Source: Pseudomonas sp. CFBP 13711
Lineage (GTDB): Bacteria > Pseudomonadota > Gammaproteobacteria > Pseudomonadales > Pseudomonadaceae
Assembly: GCF_014842265.1 (NCBI RefSeq)
Contig: NZ_JACYVI010000001.1
Span: 856,701 to 920,700, forward strand
Direction: 5' to 3'
DNA length: 64,000 bases
The translations under genes and the position numbers were made by a program. Position 1 is the first letter of the stretch. Every line of letters begins with the position of its first letter. The notes under the pieces are model-generated. The model did not search any database. It was not told the DNA's origin and saw nothing but the letters and a program-made list of their open reading frames with translations. Below, piece by piece: positions 9,651 to 19,140 of this stretch.

Positions 9651-10183
9651 GGCGCCGCCTCGAAGGCATCCAGGCTCATGGGCTCCTCGGGAAACAACAG
9701 TTCGCGCACGGCGTCACTGAGCAAGTCATCCACACGTATCCATTGCAGCAGGCCGTGTTCGTCCTCGCGCACCGGGCCCAGATACGGCGCCTGTGAGTTG
9801 TCCAGCCCGTAGGCTTTGAATTCATGGGGCGAGCAGCGCAGCGTGTCGGTCGCCTGTTCGAGGATCAGGCCCAACTCACGCGGCGGGCGATCGCCGCCGA
9901 GGCGGTAATGCACCAACACCAGCCGTGTGCTGGTACGCAACGGGGCGGGATGGCCGAAGGTCAGCGCGCTGAGATCGATGACCGGAACGATCGCACCGCG
10001 ATGGGCAAACACACCCGCGACCCAGTGCGGCGCCTGGGCGATGGGCTTGAGCATCAGCCGTGGCAGCACTTCGGCGACTTCTGTCGCTTGCAGCGCATAG
10101 CGTTCCGCACCGATGCGGAACAGCAGAAACAGCTTGTTCTTCGGCGACACCGCAACGCTGCGCTTGGCTGAATGCTCGATCAT
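9647..10183 (-). CDS. wspB: CheW-like scaffold protein WspB
   Basis: First CheW adaptor of the Wsp system, linking WspA to WspE at the membrane-associated array. The 178 residues are one CheW domain: FLLFRIGAERYALQATEVAEVLP, then PHWVAGVFAHRGAIVPVIDL, then ELGLILEQATDTLRC, and a short C-terminal tail. The ATG at 10183 lies 9 bases after the wspA stop; no strong Shine-Dalgarno is seen, so reinitiation from wspA is plausible. The end overlaps wspC by 4 bases. Confidence 0.95.
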   Translation of the reverse strand: MIEHSAKRSVAVSPKNKLFLLFRIGAERYALQATEVAEVLPRLMLKPIAQAPHWVAGVFAHRGAIVPVIDLSALTFGHPAPLRTSTRLVLVHYRLGGDRPPRELGLILEQATDTLRCSPHEFKAYGLDNSQAPYLGPVREDEHGLLQWIRVDDLLSDAVRELLFPEEPMSLDAFEAAP

Positions 10184-10192
10184 GGGCCTGAC

Positions 10193-11815
10193 TCAGACCT
10201 TGAAACGCGAAACGCCGCTACGCAGCCCCACCGCCACCTGGCTGAGCTCGTCGATGGCGAAGCTGGCCTGACGCAGGGATTCGACGGTCTGGCTGCTGGC
10301 ATCACCCAACTGCACCAGCGCCTGGTTGATCTGTTCGGCGCCAGTGGCCTGAGCCTGCATGCCTTCGTTGACCATCAACACACGCGGCGCCAGGGCCTGC
10401 ACTTGATGGATGATCTGCGAAAGCTGCTCGCCGACCTGGGTGACTTCGTACATGCCGCGACGCACTTCTTCGGAGAACTTGTCCATGCCCATGACGCCCG
10501 CCGACACCGCCGACTGGATCTCGCGAACCATCTGCTCGATGTCGTAGGTGGCCACGGCGGTCTGGTCGGCCAGACGCCGGACTTCGGTGGCGACCACGGC
10601 GAAACCACGGCCGTATTCGCCGGCTTTTTCCGCTTCGATGGCGGCGTTGAGTGACAGTAGGTTGGTCTGGTCGGCGACTTTGACGATGGTCACCACGACC
10701 TGATTGATGTTGCCGGCCTTCTCATTGAGGATCGCCAGCTTGGAGTTGACCAGATCGGCCGCGCCCATGACCGAGTGCATGGTTTCTTCCATGCGCGCCA
10801 GGCCTTGCTGACCGGAGCCCGCCAGGACCGAAGCCTGATCCGCCGCTGAGGTTACTTCGGTCATGGTGCGCACCAGATCCCGGGACGTTGCGGCAATTTC
10901 CCGCGACGTGGCGCCGATTTCCGTGGTGGTCGCCGCGGTCTCTGTGGCCGTCGCCTGTTGCTGCTTGGAGGTGGCAGCAATCTCGGTCACCGACGTGGTC
11001 ACCTGAATCGACGAGCGCTGGGCCTGGGACACCAATGCCGCAAGTTCGGCGACCATGTCGTTGAAGCCAGTCTGGACCGATCCGAATTCATCGTTGCGAT
11101 CCAGCGCCAGCCGCGTGCTCAGGTCGCCGGTGCGCATGGTCTCGAGAATCTGCACGATGCGATTCATCGGCGCCAGAATCGCGCGCATCAGCAATAGGCC
11201 GCACGCCGCGGCCGCCAGCAAGGCAATGATCAACGAAATGCCGAGAGTGATTTTGGCGCTGGAGACGGCGGCTTGAATGGCGTCGGACGCCTTGTCGGCG
11301 ACCACCTTGTTCTTGGCGCCGAGTGCGTTGAGCTGTTTACGCCCCTCAAACCACGTGGGGGTGAGTTGCTCGGCGAAAATCCGTTGGGCCAGCGCGTAGT
11401 TGTCGCCCTGATAAGCCGCGAGCACACCGTTCAGCACCAACTGGTAGCGCTCGCGCAGTTGCAGAAACTGGGCGAAGTCGTTGCGATCCGATTCGTCGAA
11501 GATGCTTTTCTGGTAATTGACGATCTGCGCCTGCAGGCGGTCTTCGAATTCTTTGTACTGGTCTTCTTCAGCGCTGGTGAGGTCGCGACCGGCGCCTTCA
11601 CTGAGCAAATGCTGGGTGGCTACGTAGCTTTCGACCCAGGCGCCGCGCACGGTGCTGCTGTAGAAAACGCCGGGCAGCGCGTCCAGTCGTACGGCATCGC
11701 CGCTGCTCTCGATCACCAGCAGGCGATTGAACGACACGATCACCATCAACAGCATGATGGCGATGATGACAGCGAAGCTCGCCAAAATCCGTTGACGCAA
11801 CGTCCAGTTCTTCAC
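10193..11815 (-). CDS. wspA: Methyl-accepting chemoreceptor WspA
   Basis: Membrane receptor of the Wsp pathway, which in P. aeruginosa responds to surface contact. The 540 residues show a first transmembrane helix (ILASFAVIIAIMLLMVIV, about residues 9-28), a periplasmic four-helix bundle of about 150 residues, a second transmembrane segment (GISLIIALLAAAACGLLL), a HAMP linker (ILAPMNRIVQILETMRTGDL) and the cytoplasmic signalling helices with tip sequence LLSLNAAIEAEKAGEYGRGF. The GTG start at 11815 has GAGGG six bases upstream. It is the first gene of wspA-B-C-D-E-F-R, so the operon promoter must lie in 11816-12160. Confidence 0.96.
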   Translation of the reverse strand: MKNWTLRQRILASFAVIIAIMLLMVIVSFNRLLVIESSGDAVRLDALPGVFYSSTVRGAWVESYVATQHLLSEGAGRDLTSAEEDQYKEFEDRLQAQIVNYQKSIFDESDRNDFAQFLQLRERYQLVLNGVLAAYQGDNYALAQRIFAEQLTPTWFEGRKQLNALGAKNKVVADKASDAIQAAVSSAKITLGISLIIALLAAAACGLLLMRAILAPMNRIVQILETMRTGDLSTRLALDRNDEFGSVQTGFNDMVAELAALVSQAQRSSIQVTTSVTEIAATSKQQQATATETAATTTEIGATSREIAATSRDLVRTMTEVTSAADQASVLAGSGQQGLARMEETMHSVMGAADLVNSKLAILNEKAGNINQVVVTIVKVADQTNLLSLNAAIEAEKAGEYGRGFAVVATEVRRLADQTAVATYDIEQMVREIQSAVSAGVMGMDKFSEEVRRGMYEVTQVGEQLSQIIHQVQALAPRVLMVNEGMQAQATGAEQINQALVQLGDASSQTVESLRQASFAIDELSQVAVGLRSGVSRFKV

Positions 11816-12160
11816 AGTCAGCCCTCAAGGGTTCAACGCCGGCATGACCGGGTTCAAGAAGCGGACCGACGGACGGTCCAAAGCGAGCGGGAGTATAGCC
11901 TAGTGACTTCCCAATAAACGGGCTGTTTCCGACAAGGAAAACGCCATATCACACAGCCAGATCGGAAGTGTCTTACACGCTATCGGCTTGATGTGACGTT
12001 GCTTGATGGTACGAGTGCGTTGTTGGCGGATGTCTGCAGCGGACGTTCAGCGCACGAGGGAGAAATGCGGGTCAGACCCCAACGGGTGTTGGGCCTGACC
12101 CGGCAGGTTTGCGGGTGTCGGATGGTGTATCCGGGGCGGGTCGCTGGACAGGCTGACGGT
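11816..12160. other. Intergenic region upstream of the wsp operon, with a hairpin
   Basis: These 345 bases between the wspA start and the end of the terB-like gene hold no credible gene. They should contain the wsp promoter, but I could not single out -35/-10 boxes. An imperfect inverted repeat at 12069-12101 (gggtcagaccccaac against gttgggcctgaccc) can form a strong hairpin. It lacks a T tract on either strand, so it is not a clear intrinsic terminator for the terB-like gene. Confidence 0.5.
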
Positions 12161-12919
12161 TTAAGGCTGCGCCTGACGCACCTGGTGCTCAAGCTCAGTC
12201 TTGAGGGCGGGATCGAGCTTCAGCTGCCTGGCGAGTTCGTCCAGGTAAGCGCGCTCCATGAAGTGTTCTTCGTCGACCATCATCACGCTGGCCAGGTACA
12301 TCTCGGCGGCGATTTCCGGGGTCTGCGCCGCGCGGGCGACATCGGCCGGGTCCAGCGGCTTGTTCAGTTCAGCGTGCAGCCATTGCTGCAGTTCGTTGTC
12401 GCCGGTGATGCGGGTGAACTCGCCTTCGATGAGTTCGCGTTCACGGTCGTCAACGTGGCCGTCGGCCTTGGCCGCTGCCACCAGCGCCCGCAGGATAGCC
12501 TCGCTGTGCTGCTCGACCTGGGCCGGCGGCACGCGGTCCACGGTTTGCGGCTCAACCGGTTGCGCCACACCCTGACTCGCCTGCCAGTTTCCGTAGGCCT
12601 TGTACGCCAACACGCCCAACGCTGCGAGCCCGCCGTAGGTCAGCGCTTTGCCGCCCATTTTGCGTGCGCCTTTGTTGCCCATCAGCAAGCCCATCGCGCC
12701 CGCTGCCAACGCGCCGCCACCGGCCCCGGAGAGCAGCCCGCCAAGGCTCCCGCCCAACTTGCCGCCCAAGCCGCTGCCACCGACTTTGCCGAGCAGATCG
12801 CCGAGACCGCCCTGCCCGTTTTGCCCGCTTTTGCCGCTCTTGTCGTGAGCGCCGGCCTTGTTTTGCAGCAGGTCCTGGCCGGATTTCAACAGTTGATCGA
12901 GTAAACCGCGCGTGTTCAT
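12161..12919 (-). CDS. TerB/DUF533 family protein (YebE-like)
   Basis: The 252-residue protein has a short N-terminal segment (MNTRGLLDQLLKSGQDLLQN), a long glycine-rich stretch (residues 30-80), a hydrophobic helix around GGLAALGVLAYKAYGNWQ, and a C-terminal helical domain of TerB type: SEAILRALVAAAKADGHVDD, then RERELIEGEFTRITGDN. This is the layout of the DUF533/YebE family, whose function is unknown; the TerB fold is named after tellurite-resistance operons, but no other ter gene is nearby. GAAGGTGAAG precedes the ATG. It is transcribed divergently from the polyamine transporter operon at 13175. Confidence 0.85.
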   Translation of the reverse strand: MNTRGLLDQLLKSGQDLLQNKAGAHDKSGKSGQNGQGGLGDLLGKVGGSGLGGKLGGSLGGLLSGAGGGALAAGAMGLLMGNKGARKMGGKALTYGGLAALGVLAYKAYGNWQASQGVAQPVEPQTVDRVPPAQVEQHSEAILRALVAAAKADGHVDDRERELIEGEFTRITGDNELQQWLHAELNKPLDPADVARAAQTPEIAAEMYLASVMMVDEEHFMERAYLDELARQLKLDPALKTELEHQVRQAQP

Positions 12920-13174
12920 GACTTCACCTTCAGAAGGGGGACAGACGATTCGACCCGCAGGTTAAGGCGAAGACACCGACGCGCGCCGGGCGGGTTTGCT
13001 TCTGAATGTTGCGGCGACTGAGCGTCCGGAGGCCGGATGGTTTTCATTCAATCGCATCCGCCCTGCACGAACGGGCGCGGTATTTGCTGCGCCAAGTTTG
13101 TCGAGGATCGAACGGGGCACTACGCTCTGCACCACCAATCTCTGCCCAAACAACCACCATGAGGCAAACCCACC

Positions 13175-14326
13175 ATGTCCGTGCACAAGACTGCGATTCT
13201 CAGCGCCGTGATCACCGCCCTATTCACCAGCGGCGCGGTGCAGGCCGCTGAAGCACTCACGGCGGTGGGCGATGGCGAGGGGCAACTGGATATCGTGGCG
13301 TGGCCGGGCTACATCGAACGCGGCGAAAGCGACAAGGCCTACGACTGGGTGACCGGCTTCGAGCAGGAAACCGGCTGCAAGGTCAACGTCAAGACCGCCG
13401 CAACCTCCGACGAGATGGTCAGCCTGATGACCAAGGGCGGCTATGATCTGGTCACCGCGTCGGGCGATGCGTCGTTGCGACTGATCGCCGGCAAGCGTGT
13501 GCAGCCCATCGACCCCACGCTGATCCCGAACTGGAAGACCCTCGACCCGCGCCTGAAAGACGGCCCCTGGTACACGGTCGAGAACAAAACGTACGGCACG
13601 CCGTACCAATGGGGCCCGAACGTGCTGATGTACAACACCAACGTGTTCAAGACGCCGCCGGTGAGCTGGAGCGTGGTGTTCGAGCCGCAGGATTTGCCCG
13701 ACGGCAAACCGAACAAGGGCCGGGTCCAGGCCTACGACGGGCCGATCTACATCGCCGACGCCGCGCTGTATTTGAAGACCGCCAAACCGGAACTGAACAT
13801 CGTCGACCCTTACCAGCTCACCGAGACCCAGTACAAGGCGGTACTCGACCTGCTTCGCGCTCAGCAGCCGCTGATTCACCGCTACTGGCATGACGCGACG
13901 GTGCAGATGAGCGACGTGAAAAACGAAGGTGTGGCAGCGTCGAGTTCGTGGGGTTACATGGTCAATGGGCTGGTCGCCGACAAGCAGCCCGTCGCCTCGA
14001 CCATCCCCCAGGAAGGCGCCACCGGCTGGGCCGACACGACGATGTTGCACGCCGAGGCCAAACACCCCAACTGCGCCTACAAATGGATGAACTGGTCGCT
14101 GCAACCGAAAGTTCAGGGCGACGTTGCGGCCTGGTTCGGCTCCCTGCCGGTGGTGCCTGACGCGTGCAAGGGCAACGAGCTGCTCGGCGCCGAGGGTTGC
14201 GAGACCAATGGGTTTGACCTGTTCGACAAGATCGCCTTCTGGAAAACACCCCAGGCCGAGGGCGGCAAATACGTGCCGTACAGCCGCTGGACGCAGGATT
14301 ACATTGCGATCATGGGCGGGCGTTAA
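13175..14326 (+). CDS. Polyamine-type ABC transporter periplasmic binding protein (YdcS-like)
   Basis: Extracellular solute-binding protein of a spermidine/putrescine-like importer. The 383 residues begin with a signal peptide (MSVHKTAILSAVITALFTSG, cleavage near AVQAA), then a two-lobed binding fold with LDIVAWPGYIERGESDKAYD, GGYDLVTASGDASLRLIAGK and YGTPYQWGPNVLMYNTNVF. These features resemble E. coli YdcS and the PotD/PotF family. It heads an operon with an ATPase (14330) and two permeases (15393, 16333), spaced by 3, 1 and -11 bases. The exact substrate (putrescine, spermidine, GABA or a related amine) cannot be read from sequence. Confidence 0.88.
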   Translation: MSVHKTAILSAVITALFTSGAVQAAEALTAVGDGEGQLDIVAWPGYIERGESDKAYDWVTGFEQETGCKVNVKTAATSDEMVSLMTKGGYDLVTASGDASLRLIAGKRVQPIDPTLIPNWKTLDPRLKDGPWYTVENKTYGTPYQWGPNVLMYNTNVFKTPPVSWSVVFEPQDLPDGKPNKGRVQAYDGPIYIADAALYLKTAKPELNIVDPYQLTETQYKAVLDLLRAQQPLIHRYWHDATVQMSDVKNEGVAASSSWGYMVNGLVADKQPVASTIPQEGATGWADTTMLHAEAKHPNCAYKWMNWSLQPKVQGDVAAWFGSLPVVPDACKGNELLGAEGCETNGFDLFDKIAFWKTPQAEGGKYVPYSRWTQDYIAIMGGR

Positions 14327-14329
14327 GCC

Positions 14330-15391
14330 ATGACCCACGCTGTCCAGTTCACCCAGGTCTCGCGGCTGTTCGGCGAGGTGAAAGCCGTGGACCGGGTGTC
14401 CATCGACATTGAGGACGGCGAGTTCTTTTCCATGCTTGGCCCTTCAGGCTCCGGCAAGACCACCTGCCTGCGCCTGATCGCAGGCTTCGAGCAACCCAGC
14501 GCCGGCTCGATTTGCATTCATGGCCAGGAAGCCGCCGGCCTGCCGCCGTACCAGCGTGACGTCAACACGGTGTTTCAGGACTACGCGCTGTTTCCGCACA
14601 TGAACGTGCGGGACAACGTTGCCTATGGCCTGAAAGTCAAAGGCGTCGGCAAGACCGAGCGGATCAAGCGAGCCGACGAGGCCCTGAACATGGTGGCGCT
14701 CGACGGCTATGGCGCGCGCAAACCCGTGCAACTGTCCGGCGGACAGCGCCAGCGTGTGGCCCTGGCGCGTGCACTGGTCAATCGGCCGCGGGTGCTGCTG
14801 CTCGACGAGCCCCTCGGCGCCCTCGACCTGAAGCTGCGCGAACAGATGCAGAGCGAGCTGAAGAAACTGCAGCGCCAGCTGGGCATCACCTTCATCTTCG
14901 TCACCCACGACCAGACCGAAGCGCTGTCGATGTCGGACCGGGTCGCGGTGTTCAACAAAGGCCGTATCGAGCAGGTCGATACGCCGCGCAATCTGTACAT
15001 GAAACCGGCCACGACCTTTGTGGCGGAATTCGTGGGCACCTCCAACGTCGTGCGCGGCGAATTGGCCCAAGCGTTGAGCGGCAGCCCGGGCGCTTTTTCG
15101 ATTCGGCCCGAGCACATCCGTTTTGCCGAGAGCGGCACTGCGACGCACGACATTCAGCTCAGCGGCGTGCTGCACGACATTCAATATCAGGGCAGTGCCA
15201 CCCGCTACGAGCTCAAACTGGACAACGGCCAGACGCTCACTGTCAGCCAGGCCAACAGCCAATGGCTGGACACCGGCGCGCGCTATCAGCCGGGGCAAAG
15301 GCTGACGGCATGCTGGGCGCGGGAAGCGATGATTGCGCTGCAGGACGCGCCACGTGAGTCGCCAGAAATCGCGACGGGCGAGGCGCATTGA
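14330..15391 (+). CDS. Polyamine-type ABC transporter ATP-binding protein (YdcT/PotA-like)
   Basis: ATPase that drives import by the neighbouring permeases. The 353 residues contain Walker A (LGPSGSGKTTCLRLIAGFEQ), Q-loop (NTVFQDYALFPHM), signature (LSGGQRQRVALARAL), Walker B (VLLLDEPLGALD) and H-loop (FVTHDQTEALSMSD), followed by a C-terminal TOBE domain (FSIRPEHIRFAESG). It starts 3 bases after the binding-protein stop and ends 1 base before the first permease, so the genes form a tight operon. It belongs to the PotA/FbpC group; the polyamine assignment rests on context. Confidence 0.93.
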   Translation: MTHAVQFTQVSRLFGEVKAVDRVSIDIEDGEFFSMLGPSGSGKTTCLRLIAGFEQPSAGSICIHGQEAAGLPPYQRDVNTVFQDYALFPHMNVRDNVAYGLKVKGVGKTERIKRADEALNMVALDGYGARKPVQLSGGQRQRVALARALVNRPRVLLLDEPLGALDLKLREQMQSELKKLQRQLGITFIFVTHDQTEALSMSDRVAVFNKGRIEQVDTPRNLYMKPATTFVAEFVGTSNVVRGELAQALSGSPGAFSIRPEHIRFAESGTATHDIQLSGVLHDIQYQGSATRYELKLDNGQTLTVSQANSQWLDTGARYQPGQRLTACWAREAMIALQDAPRESPEIATGEAH

Positions 15392-15392
15392 G

Positions 15393-16343
15393 ATGGGTCA
15401 GACATTTACTGGCTCCGCACCGATGCAACGGCAATCGCCAATCCGACGCTTTTCCAACCTGCTCTATCACCGCCCGAATCTGTACCTGTCGCTGCTGCTG
15501 ATCCCGCCGCTGCTGTGGTTCGGCGCGATTTACCTCGGCTCGCTGCTGGGCCTGTTGTGGCAGGGCTTCTATACCTTCGACGACTTCAGCATGACCGTGA
15601 CGCCGGACCTGACCCTGGCGAACTTCGGCGCGCTGTTCAACCCGGCCAACTTCGACGTCATCCGCCGCACCCTGAGCATGGCGGTCGCAGTGTCCATCGC
15701 CAGCGCCATCGTCGCCTTCCCCATCGCGTATTACATGGCGCGCTACACCACCGGCAAAACCAAGGCGTTCTTTTACATCGCGGTGATGATGCCCATGTGG
15801 GCCAGTTACATCGTCAAGGCGTACGCGTGGACGCTGCTGCTGGCCAAGGGCGGCGTCGCGCAATGGTTCGTTCAGCATTTGGGTTTGGCGCCGGTGTTGC
15901 AGGGGCTGTTGAGCGTGCCCGGCATCGGCGGCAGCACCTTGTCGACCTCGCATCTGGGGCGATTCATGGTGTTCGTCTACATCTGGCTGCCGTTCATGAT
16001 CCTGCCGATTCAGGCCTCCCTCGAGCGCTTGCCGCCCTCCTTGCTCCACGCCTCCGCCGACCTTGGCGCCACGCCCCGGCAAACATTCATGCAGGTAATT
16101 CTGCCGCTGTCGGTGCCGGGCATTGCAGCGGGCTCGATCTTCACGTTTTCGCTGACCCTGGGGGATTTCATCGTGCCGCAACTGATCGGCCCGCCGGGCT
16201 ATTTCATCGGCAACATGGTCTACGCCCAGCAAGGCGCCATCGGCAATATGCCCATGGCGGCGGCATTCACGCTGGTGCCGATCGTGCTGATCGCGGTTTA
16301 TCTGGCCATCGTGAAACGACTGGGGGCTTTCGATGCACTCTGA
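15393..16343 (+). CDS. ABC transporter permease (YdcU/PotB-like)
   Basis: Inner-membrane subunit of the polyamine-type importer. The product (316 residues from the ATG at 15393) shows six hydrophobic segments, among them [20 protein letters not shown] near the N-terminus, and the EAA-type coupling motif around [20 protein letters not shown]. The ATG at 15393 was chosen because it lies 1 base after the ATPase stop; an in-frame ATG at 15423 is an alternative. The 3' end overlaps the next permease by 11 bases, which suggests coupled translation of the two halves of the channel. Confidence 0.9.
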   Translation: MGQTFTGSAPMQRQSPIRRFSNLLYHRPNLYLSLLLIPPLLWFGAIYLGSLLGLLWQGFYTFDDFSMTVTPDLTLANFGALFNPANFDVIRRTLSMAVAVSIASAIVAFPIAYYMARYTTGKTKAFFYIAVMMPMWASYIVKAYAWTLLLAKGGVAQWFVQHLGLAPVLQGLLSVPGIGGSTLSTSHLGRFMVFVYIWLPFMILPIQASLERLPPSLLHASADLGATPRQTFMQVILPLSVPGIAAGSIFTFSLTLGDFIVPQLIGPPGYFIGNMVYAQQGAIGNMPMAAAFTLVPIVLIAVYLAIVKRLGAFDAL

Positions 16344-17142
16344 AAAAGCGTCGTGGGCCCTGAAGATCGCCGCTTGGGGCGGGCTGTTGTTTTTGCATTT
16401 CCCGATCCTGATCATCTTCGTCTACGCCTTCAACACCGAAGACGCCGCCTTCAGCTTCCCGCCGAAAGGCTTCACCCTGAAGTGGATCGGCGTGGCGTTC
16501 GCCCGGCCTGACGTGCTGGAGTCGATCAAGCTTTCGCTGCAAATCGCCTGCGTCGCCACGCTGATCGCATTGGTGCTCGGGACGCTGGCCTCGGCAGCGT
16601 TGTACAGGCGGGACTTCTTCGGCAAGGACGGCATCTCGCTGATGCTGATTCTGCCCATCGCCCTGCCCGGCATCATCACGGGTCTGGCCTTGTTGTCGGC
16701 GTTCAAGACCCTGGGGATCGAGCCGGGCATGTTCACCATCATCGTCGGCCACGCGACCTTCTGCGTGGTGATCGTCTACAACAACGTTATCGCCCGCCTG
16801 CGCCGCACATCCCACAGCTTGATCGAAGCCTCGATGGACCTCGGCGCCGATGGCTGGCAGACCTTCCGCTACATCATCATGCCTAACCTCGGCTCGGCGC
16901 TACTGGCCGGCGGCATGCTGGCGTTTGCCCTGTCGTTCGACGAAATCATCGTCACCACCTTAACCGCCGGGCATGAGCGCACATTGCCCATCTGGCTGCT
17001 CAACCAACTCAGCCGCCCACGGGACGTGCCAGTGACCAATGTCGTGGCGATGCTCGTGATGATAGCGACCATGCTGCCGATCCTCGGCGCGTACTACCTC
17101 ACTCGGGGCGGGGAAAGCGTGGCGGGGAGTGGGGGGAATTGA
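16333..17142 (+). CDS. ABC transporter permease (YdcV/PotC-like)
   Basis: Second inner-membrane permease of the operon, 269 residues. Hydrophobic segments include [40 protein letters not shown] and [13 protein letters not shown]; the EAA loop reads [20 protein letters not shown]. It overlaps the previous permease by 11 bases and is the last gene of the operon: the next 115 bases hold no gene, and hicAB has its own candidate operator. Members of this family pair as PotB/PotC heterodimers. Confidence 0.9.
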   Translation: MHSEKASWALKIAAWGGLLFLHFPILIIFVYAFNTEDAAFSFPPKGFTLKWIGVAFARPDVLESIKLSLQIACVATLIALVLGTLASAALYRRDFFGKDGISLMLILPIALPGIITGLALLSAFKTLGIEPGMFTIIVGHATFCVVIVYNNVIARLRRTSHSLIEASMDLGADGWQTFRYIIMPNLGSALLAGGMLAFALSFDEIIVTTLTAGHERTLPIWLLNQLSRPRDVPVTNVVAMLVMIATMLPILGAYYLTRGGESVAGSGGN

Positions 17143-17258
17143 GCGGGTTGGGGCAGCGTGCTTCCCACGACGGGAGGCAGATAGGGCGAGCTGGGCAGGA
17201 TTAAGACGCAGGAGCCCTGACGTGTCTCCTTTTCCTACAACATCGCACTAGGCTCGGG

Positions 17259-17299
17259 CTTGTCAGTATCATATTTTGATACCATGAATAATCGACAAG
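17259..17299. promoter_or_regulatory. Nested palindrome upstream of hicAB (candidate HicB operator)
   Basis: Two nested perfect inverted repeats lie 17-57 bases before the hicA start: GTATCA (17266-17271) with TGATAC (17277-17282) across 5 bases, and CTTGTC (17259-17264) with GACAAG (17294-17299) outside it. HicB-type antitoxins commonly autoregulate through palindromes at the operon promoter. The function here is inferred from position. Confidence 0.55.
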
Positions 17300-17315
17300 C
17301 TGGCACCTTAAAATC

Positions 17316-17537
17316 GTGTTCTCCAAACCCGTCCCCCATAACCTGGAATGGAGTCGACTGGAGTCGCTCTTCGCGGCGTTAGGCGCAAAAACCATAGAAG
17401 GCAGTGGCTCAAGGGTCAGGTTCGAACTCAATGGCGTAGTGGCGACCTTTCACCGGCCGCACCCGGACAAGGGTGCGAAGCCGTACCAGGTTCGTGACGC
17501 GCGAGCGTTCCTTGAGCACGCAGGAGTTACTCCATGA
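17316..17537 (+). CDS. hicA: HicA family toxin (mRNA interferase)
   Basis: Small RNA-cleaving toxin of a type II toxin-antitoxin pair. The 73-residue product has the HicA dsRBD-like fold with the catalytic histidine region VVATFHRPHPDKGAKPYQV. The GTG at 17316 is the best visible start; no convincing Shine-Dalgarno precedes it. The stop overlaps the hicB start by 4 bases (ATGA), the usual toxin-first arrangement for HicAB. The pair lies between the ABC transporter operon and an old yellow enzyme gene and is probably mobile, though no flanking repeats were found. Confidence 0.88.
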   Translation: MFSKPVPHNLEWSRLESLFAALGAKTIEGSGSRVRFELNGVVATFHRPHPDKGAKPYQVRDARAFLEHAGVTP

Positions 17538-17860
17538 ACATCATGAACTACAAAGGCTACTCAGCCCGGATCAACTACAGCGATGAAGACGGCCTCTTCG
17601 TAGGGCATGTCGCGGGGATCAAAGACGTGATTGGCTTTCATGGCCAGTCGGTACAAGAGCTACGATCGGCGTTTGAAGAGGCGGTGGACGACTATCTTGA
17701 AGTCTGCGAACGCTTGGGCCGTGAGCCACAGAAAACCTATTCCGGAAAACTGAGCTTACGGCTGGAACCTGAGTTGCATGCAAGCGTGGCGTCACAAGCG
17801 GAGTTGGCGCATAAAAGCATCAACCAATGGGTCAGTGACCTGCTTCGGCAAGCCATCTGA
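17534..17860 (+). CDS. hicB: HicB family antitoxin
   Basis: Antitoxin and probable autorepressor for HicA. The 108-residue protein has the N-terminal HicB partial RNase H-like fold (YSARINYSDEDGLFVGHVAG, then DVIGFHGQSVQELRSAFEEA) and a C-terminal ribbon-helix-helix-like segment (SGKLSLRLEPELHASVASQA, then HKSINQWVSDLLRQAI), which would bind DNA. It overlaps hicA by 4 bases, so both are made from one mRNA. The palindrome at 17259-17299 is the candidate binding site. Confidence 0.9.
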   Translation: MNIMNYKGYSARINYSDEDGLFVGHVAGIKDVIGFHGQSVQELRSAFEEAVDDYLEVCERLGREPQKTYSGKLSLRLEPELHASVASQAELAHKSINQWVSDLLRQAI

Positions 17861-17909
17861 CCCCATATTTATAAGCGAATAGCCTATACAGGCGTTCCGC
17901 GCCTGCGCC

Positions 17910-19016
17910 TCAATCCCGTAAATCCGACTCATGAATCGGCTGGTCGCGGTGCGTTGCCCGCTGGTATTGCGCGGGCCATGTGGCTTGGCGTCCGCCCAGA
18001 TGTTCATCGGCACGCAGCGGCCAGTACGGATCGCGCAGCAGTTCGCGGGCGAGGAAGATCAGATCAGCCTGGCCCGTCCGCAAAATGGTGTCGGCCTGGG
18101 TGGGTTCGGTGATCATGCCCACGGTGCCGGTGGCAATGCCTGACTCGCTGCGCACTCGAGCGGCGAATTCAGTCTGATAGCCCGGGCCCACCGGAATCTC
18201 GGCTTTGGCCGCAGTGCCGCCGGAAGACACATCAACCAGGTCGACGCTCAGCTCTTTCAAGCGTTTGCCCAGCTCGACGGTTTCATCCGCGTTCCAGCCG
18301 CCTTCCACCCAGTCGGTGGCCGAGACGCGCACGAACAACGGCAGGTCTGCGGGCCAGACTTCGCGCACGGCTTTAGTGATTTCGAGGGTCAGGCGTATGC
18401 GGTTTTCGAAAGAGCCACCGTATTGATCCTGACGCTGGTTGCTCAGCGGCGACAGGAACTGATGCAGCAGATAACCGTGGGCAGCGTGGATTTCGACCAC
18501 TTTGAAACCTGCGGTCAAAGCACGTTTGGCAGCATCGACGAAGGCCTTGATGATGTCCTGAATCTGGGCCTCATCCAGCGCCGTAGGCACGGTGTAGGTC
18601 GGATCGAAAGCGATCTTCGAGGGGCCCCAGGTCGCCCAGCCGCCTTGGTCGGCAGGGATGGCGCCGCTCTGGCTCACCCACGGCCGCCATGTACTGGCCT
18701 TGCGTCCGGCATGGGACAGCTGAATGCCGGCCACCGCGCCTTGGGCGTTGATGAATCGAGTGATGCGCTGAAGCGGCTCGATCTGCTCGTCGTTCCAAAG
18801 GCCGAGGTCTTCCGGGGTGATGCGCCCGTCCTGGGTTACCGCCGCCGCTTCGGTGAAAATCAGCCCGGCGCCGCCGACCGCGCGACTGCCCAGATGGACC
18901 AGATGCCAGTCATTGGCCAGGCCGTCGGCGCAGCTGTACTGACACATCGGCGAAACCACGATGCGATTGCGCAGGGTCAGTTGGCGAAGGGTGTAGGGTT
19001 CAAGCAGCAGGCTCAT
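17910..19016 (-). CDS. NADH:flavin oxidoreductase, old yellow enzyme family (XenA/YqjM-like)
   Basis: FMN-dependent ene-reductase that uses NAD(P)H to reduce activated C=C bonds or nitro compounds. The 368-residue product has the TIM-barrel features of the YqjM/XenA class: the redox-tuning cysteine in SPMCQYSCADG, GIQLSHAGRKASTW, the substrate-binding HAAHGYLLHQFLSPLSNQR, and QYGGSFENRIRLTLEI. The ATG at 19016 has GAGAGG just upstream; a GTG two codons earlier is less likely. It is convergent with hicAB. Xenobiotic reduction is established for XenA, but the natural substrate here is unknown. Confidence 0.92.
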   Translation of the reverse strand: MSLLLEPYTLRQLTLRNRIVVSPMCQYSCADGLANDWHLVHLGSRAVGGAGLIFTEAAAVTQDGRITPEDLGLWNDEQIEPLQRITRFINAQGAVAGIQLSHAGRKASTWRPWVSQSGAIPADQGGWATWGPSKIAFDPTYTVPTALDEAQIQDIIKAFVDAAKRALTAGFKVVEIHAAHGYLLHQFLSPLSNQRQDQYGGSFENRIRLTLEITKAVREVWPADLPLFVRVSATDWVEGGWNADETVELGKRLKELSVDLVDVSSGGTAAKAEIPVGPGYQTEFAARVRSESGIATGTVGMITEPTQADTILRTGQADLIFLARELLRDPYWPLRADEHLGGRQATWPAQYQRATHRDQPIHESDLRD

Positions 19017-19140
19017 GGGCACCTCTCAGGTCGTGTGGCAGGTTCCATACGTTGCGAACCTTGAGCCTAGTCGACAACCCGAGCGAAGTGAGGGTTCACT
19101 CATTTCCCGGCGTAAGCCAGACATCCTAAAACAACGCGTT

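Noticed and set aside
12962..13186. Minus-strand open frame upstream of the polyamine transporter
   Set aside because: It overlaps the start region of the plus-strand operon, lacks a ribosome binding site and resembles no family.
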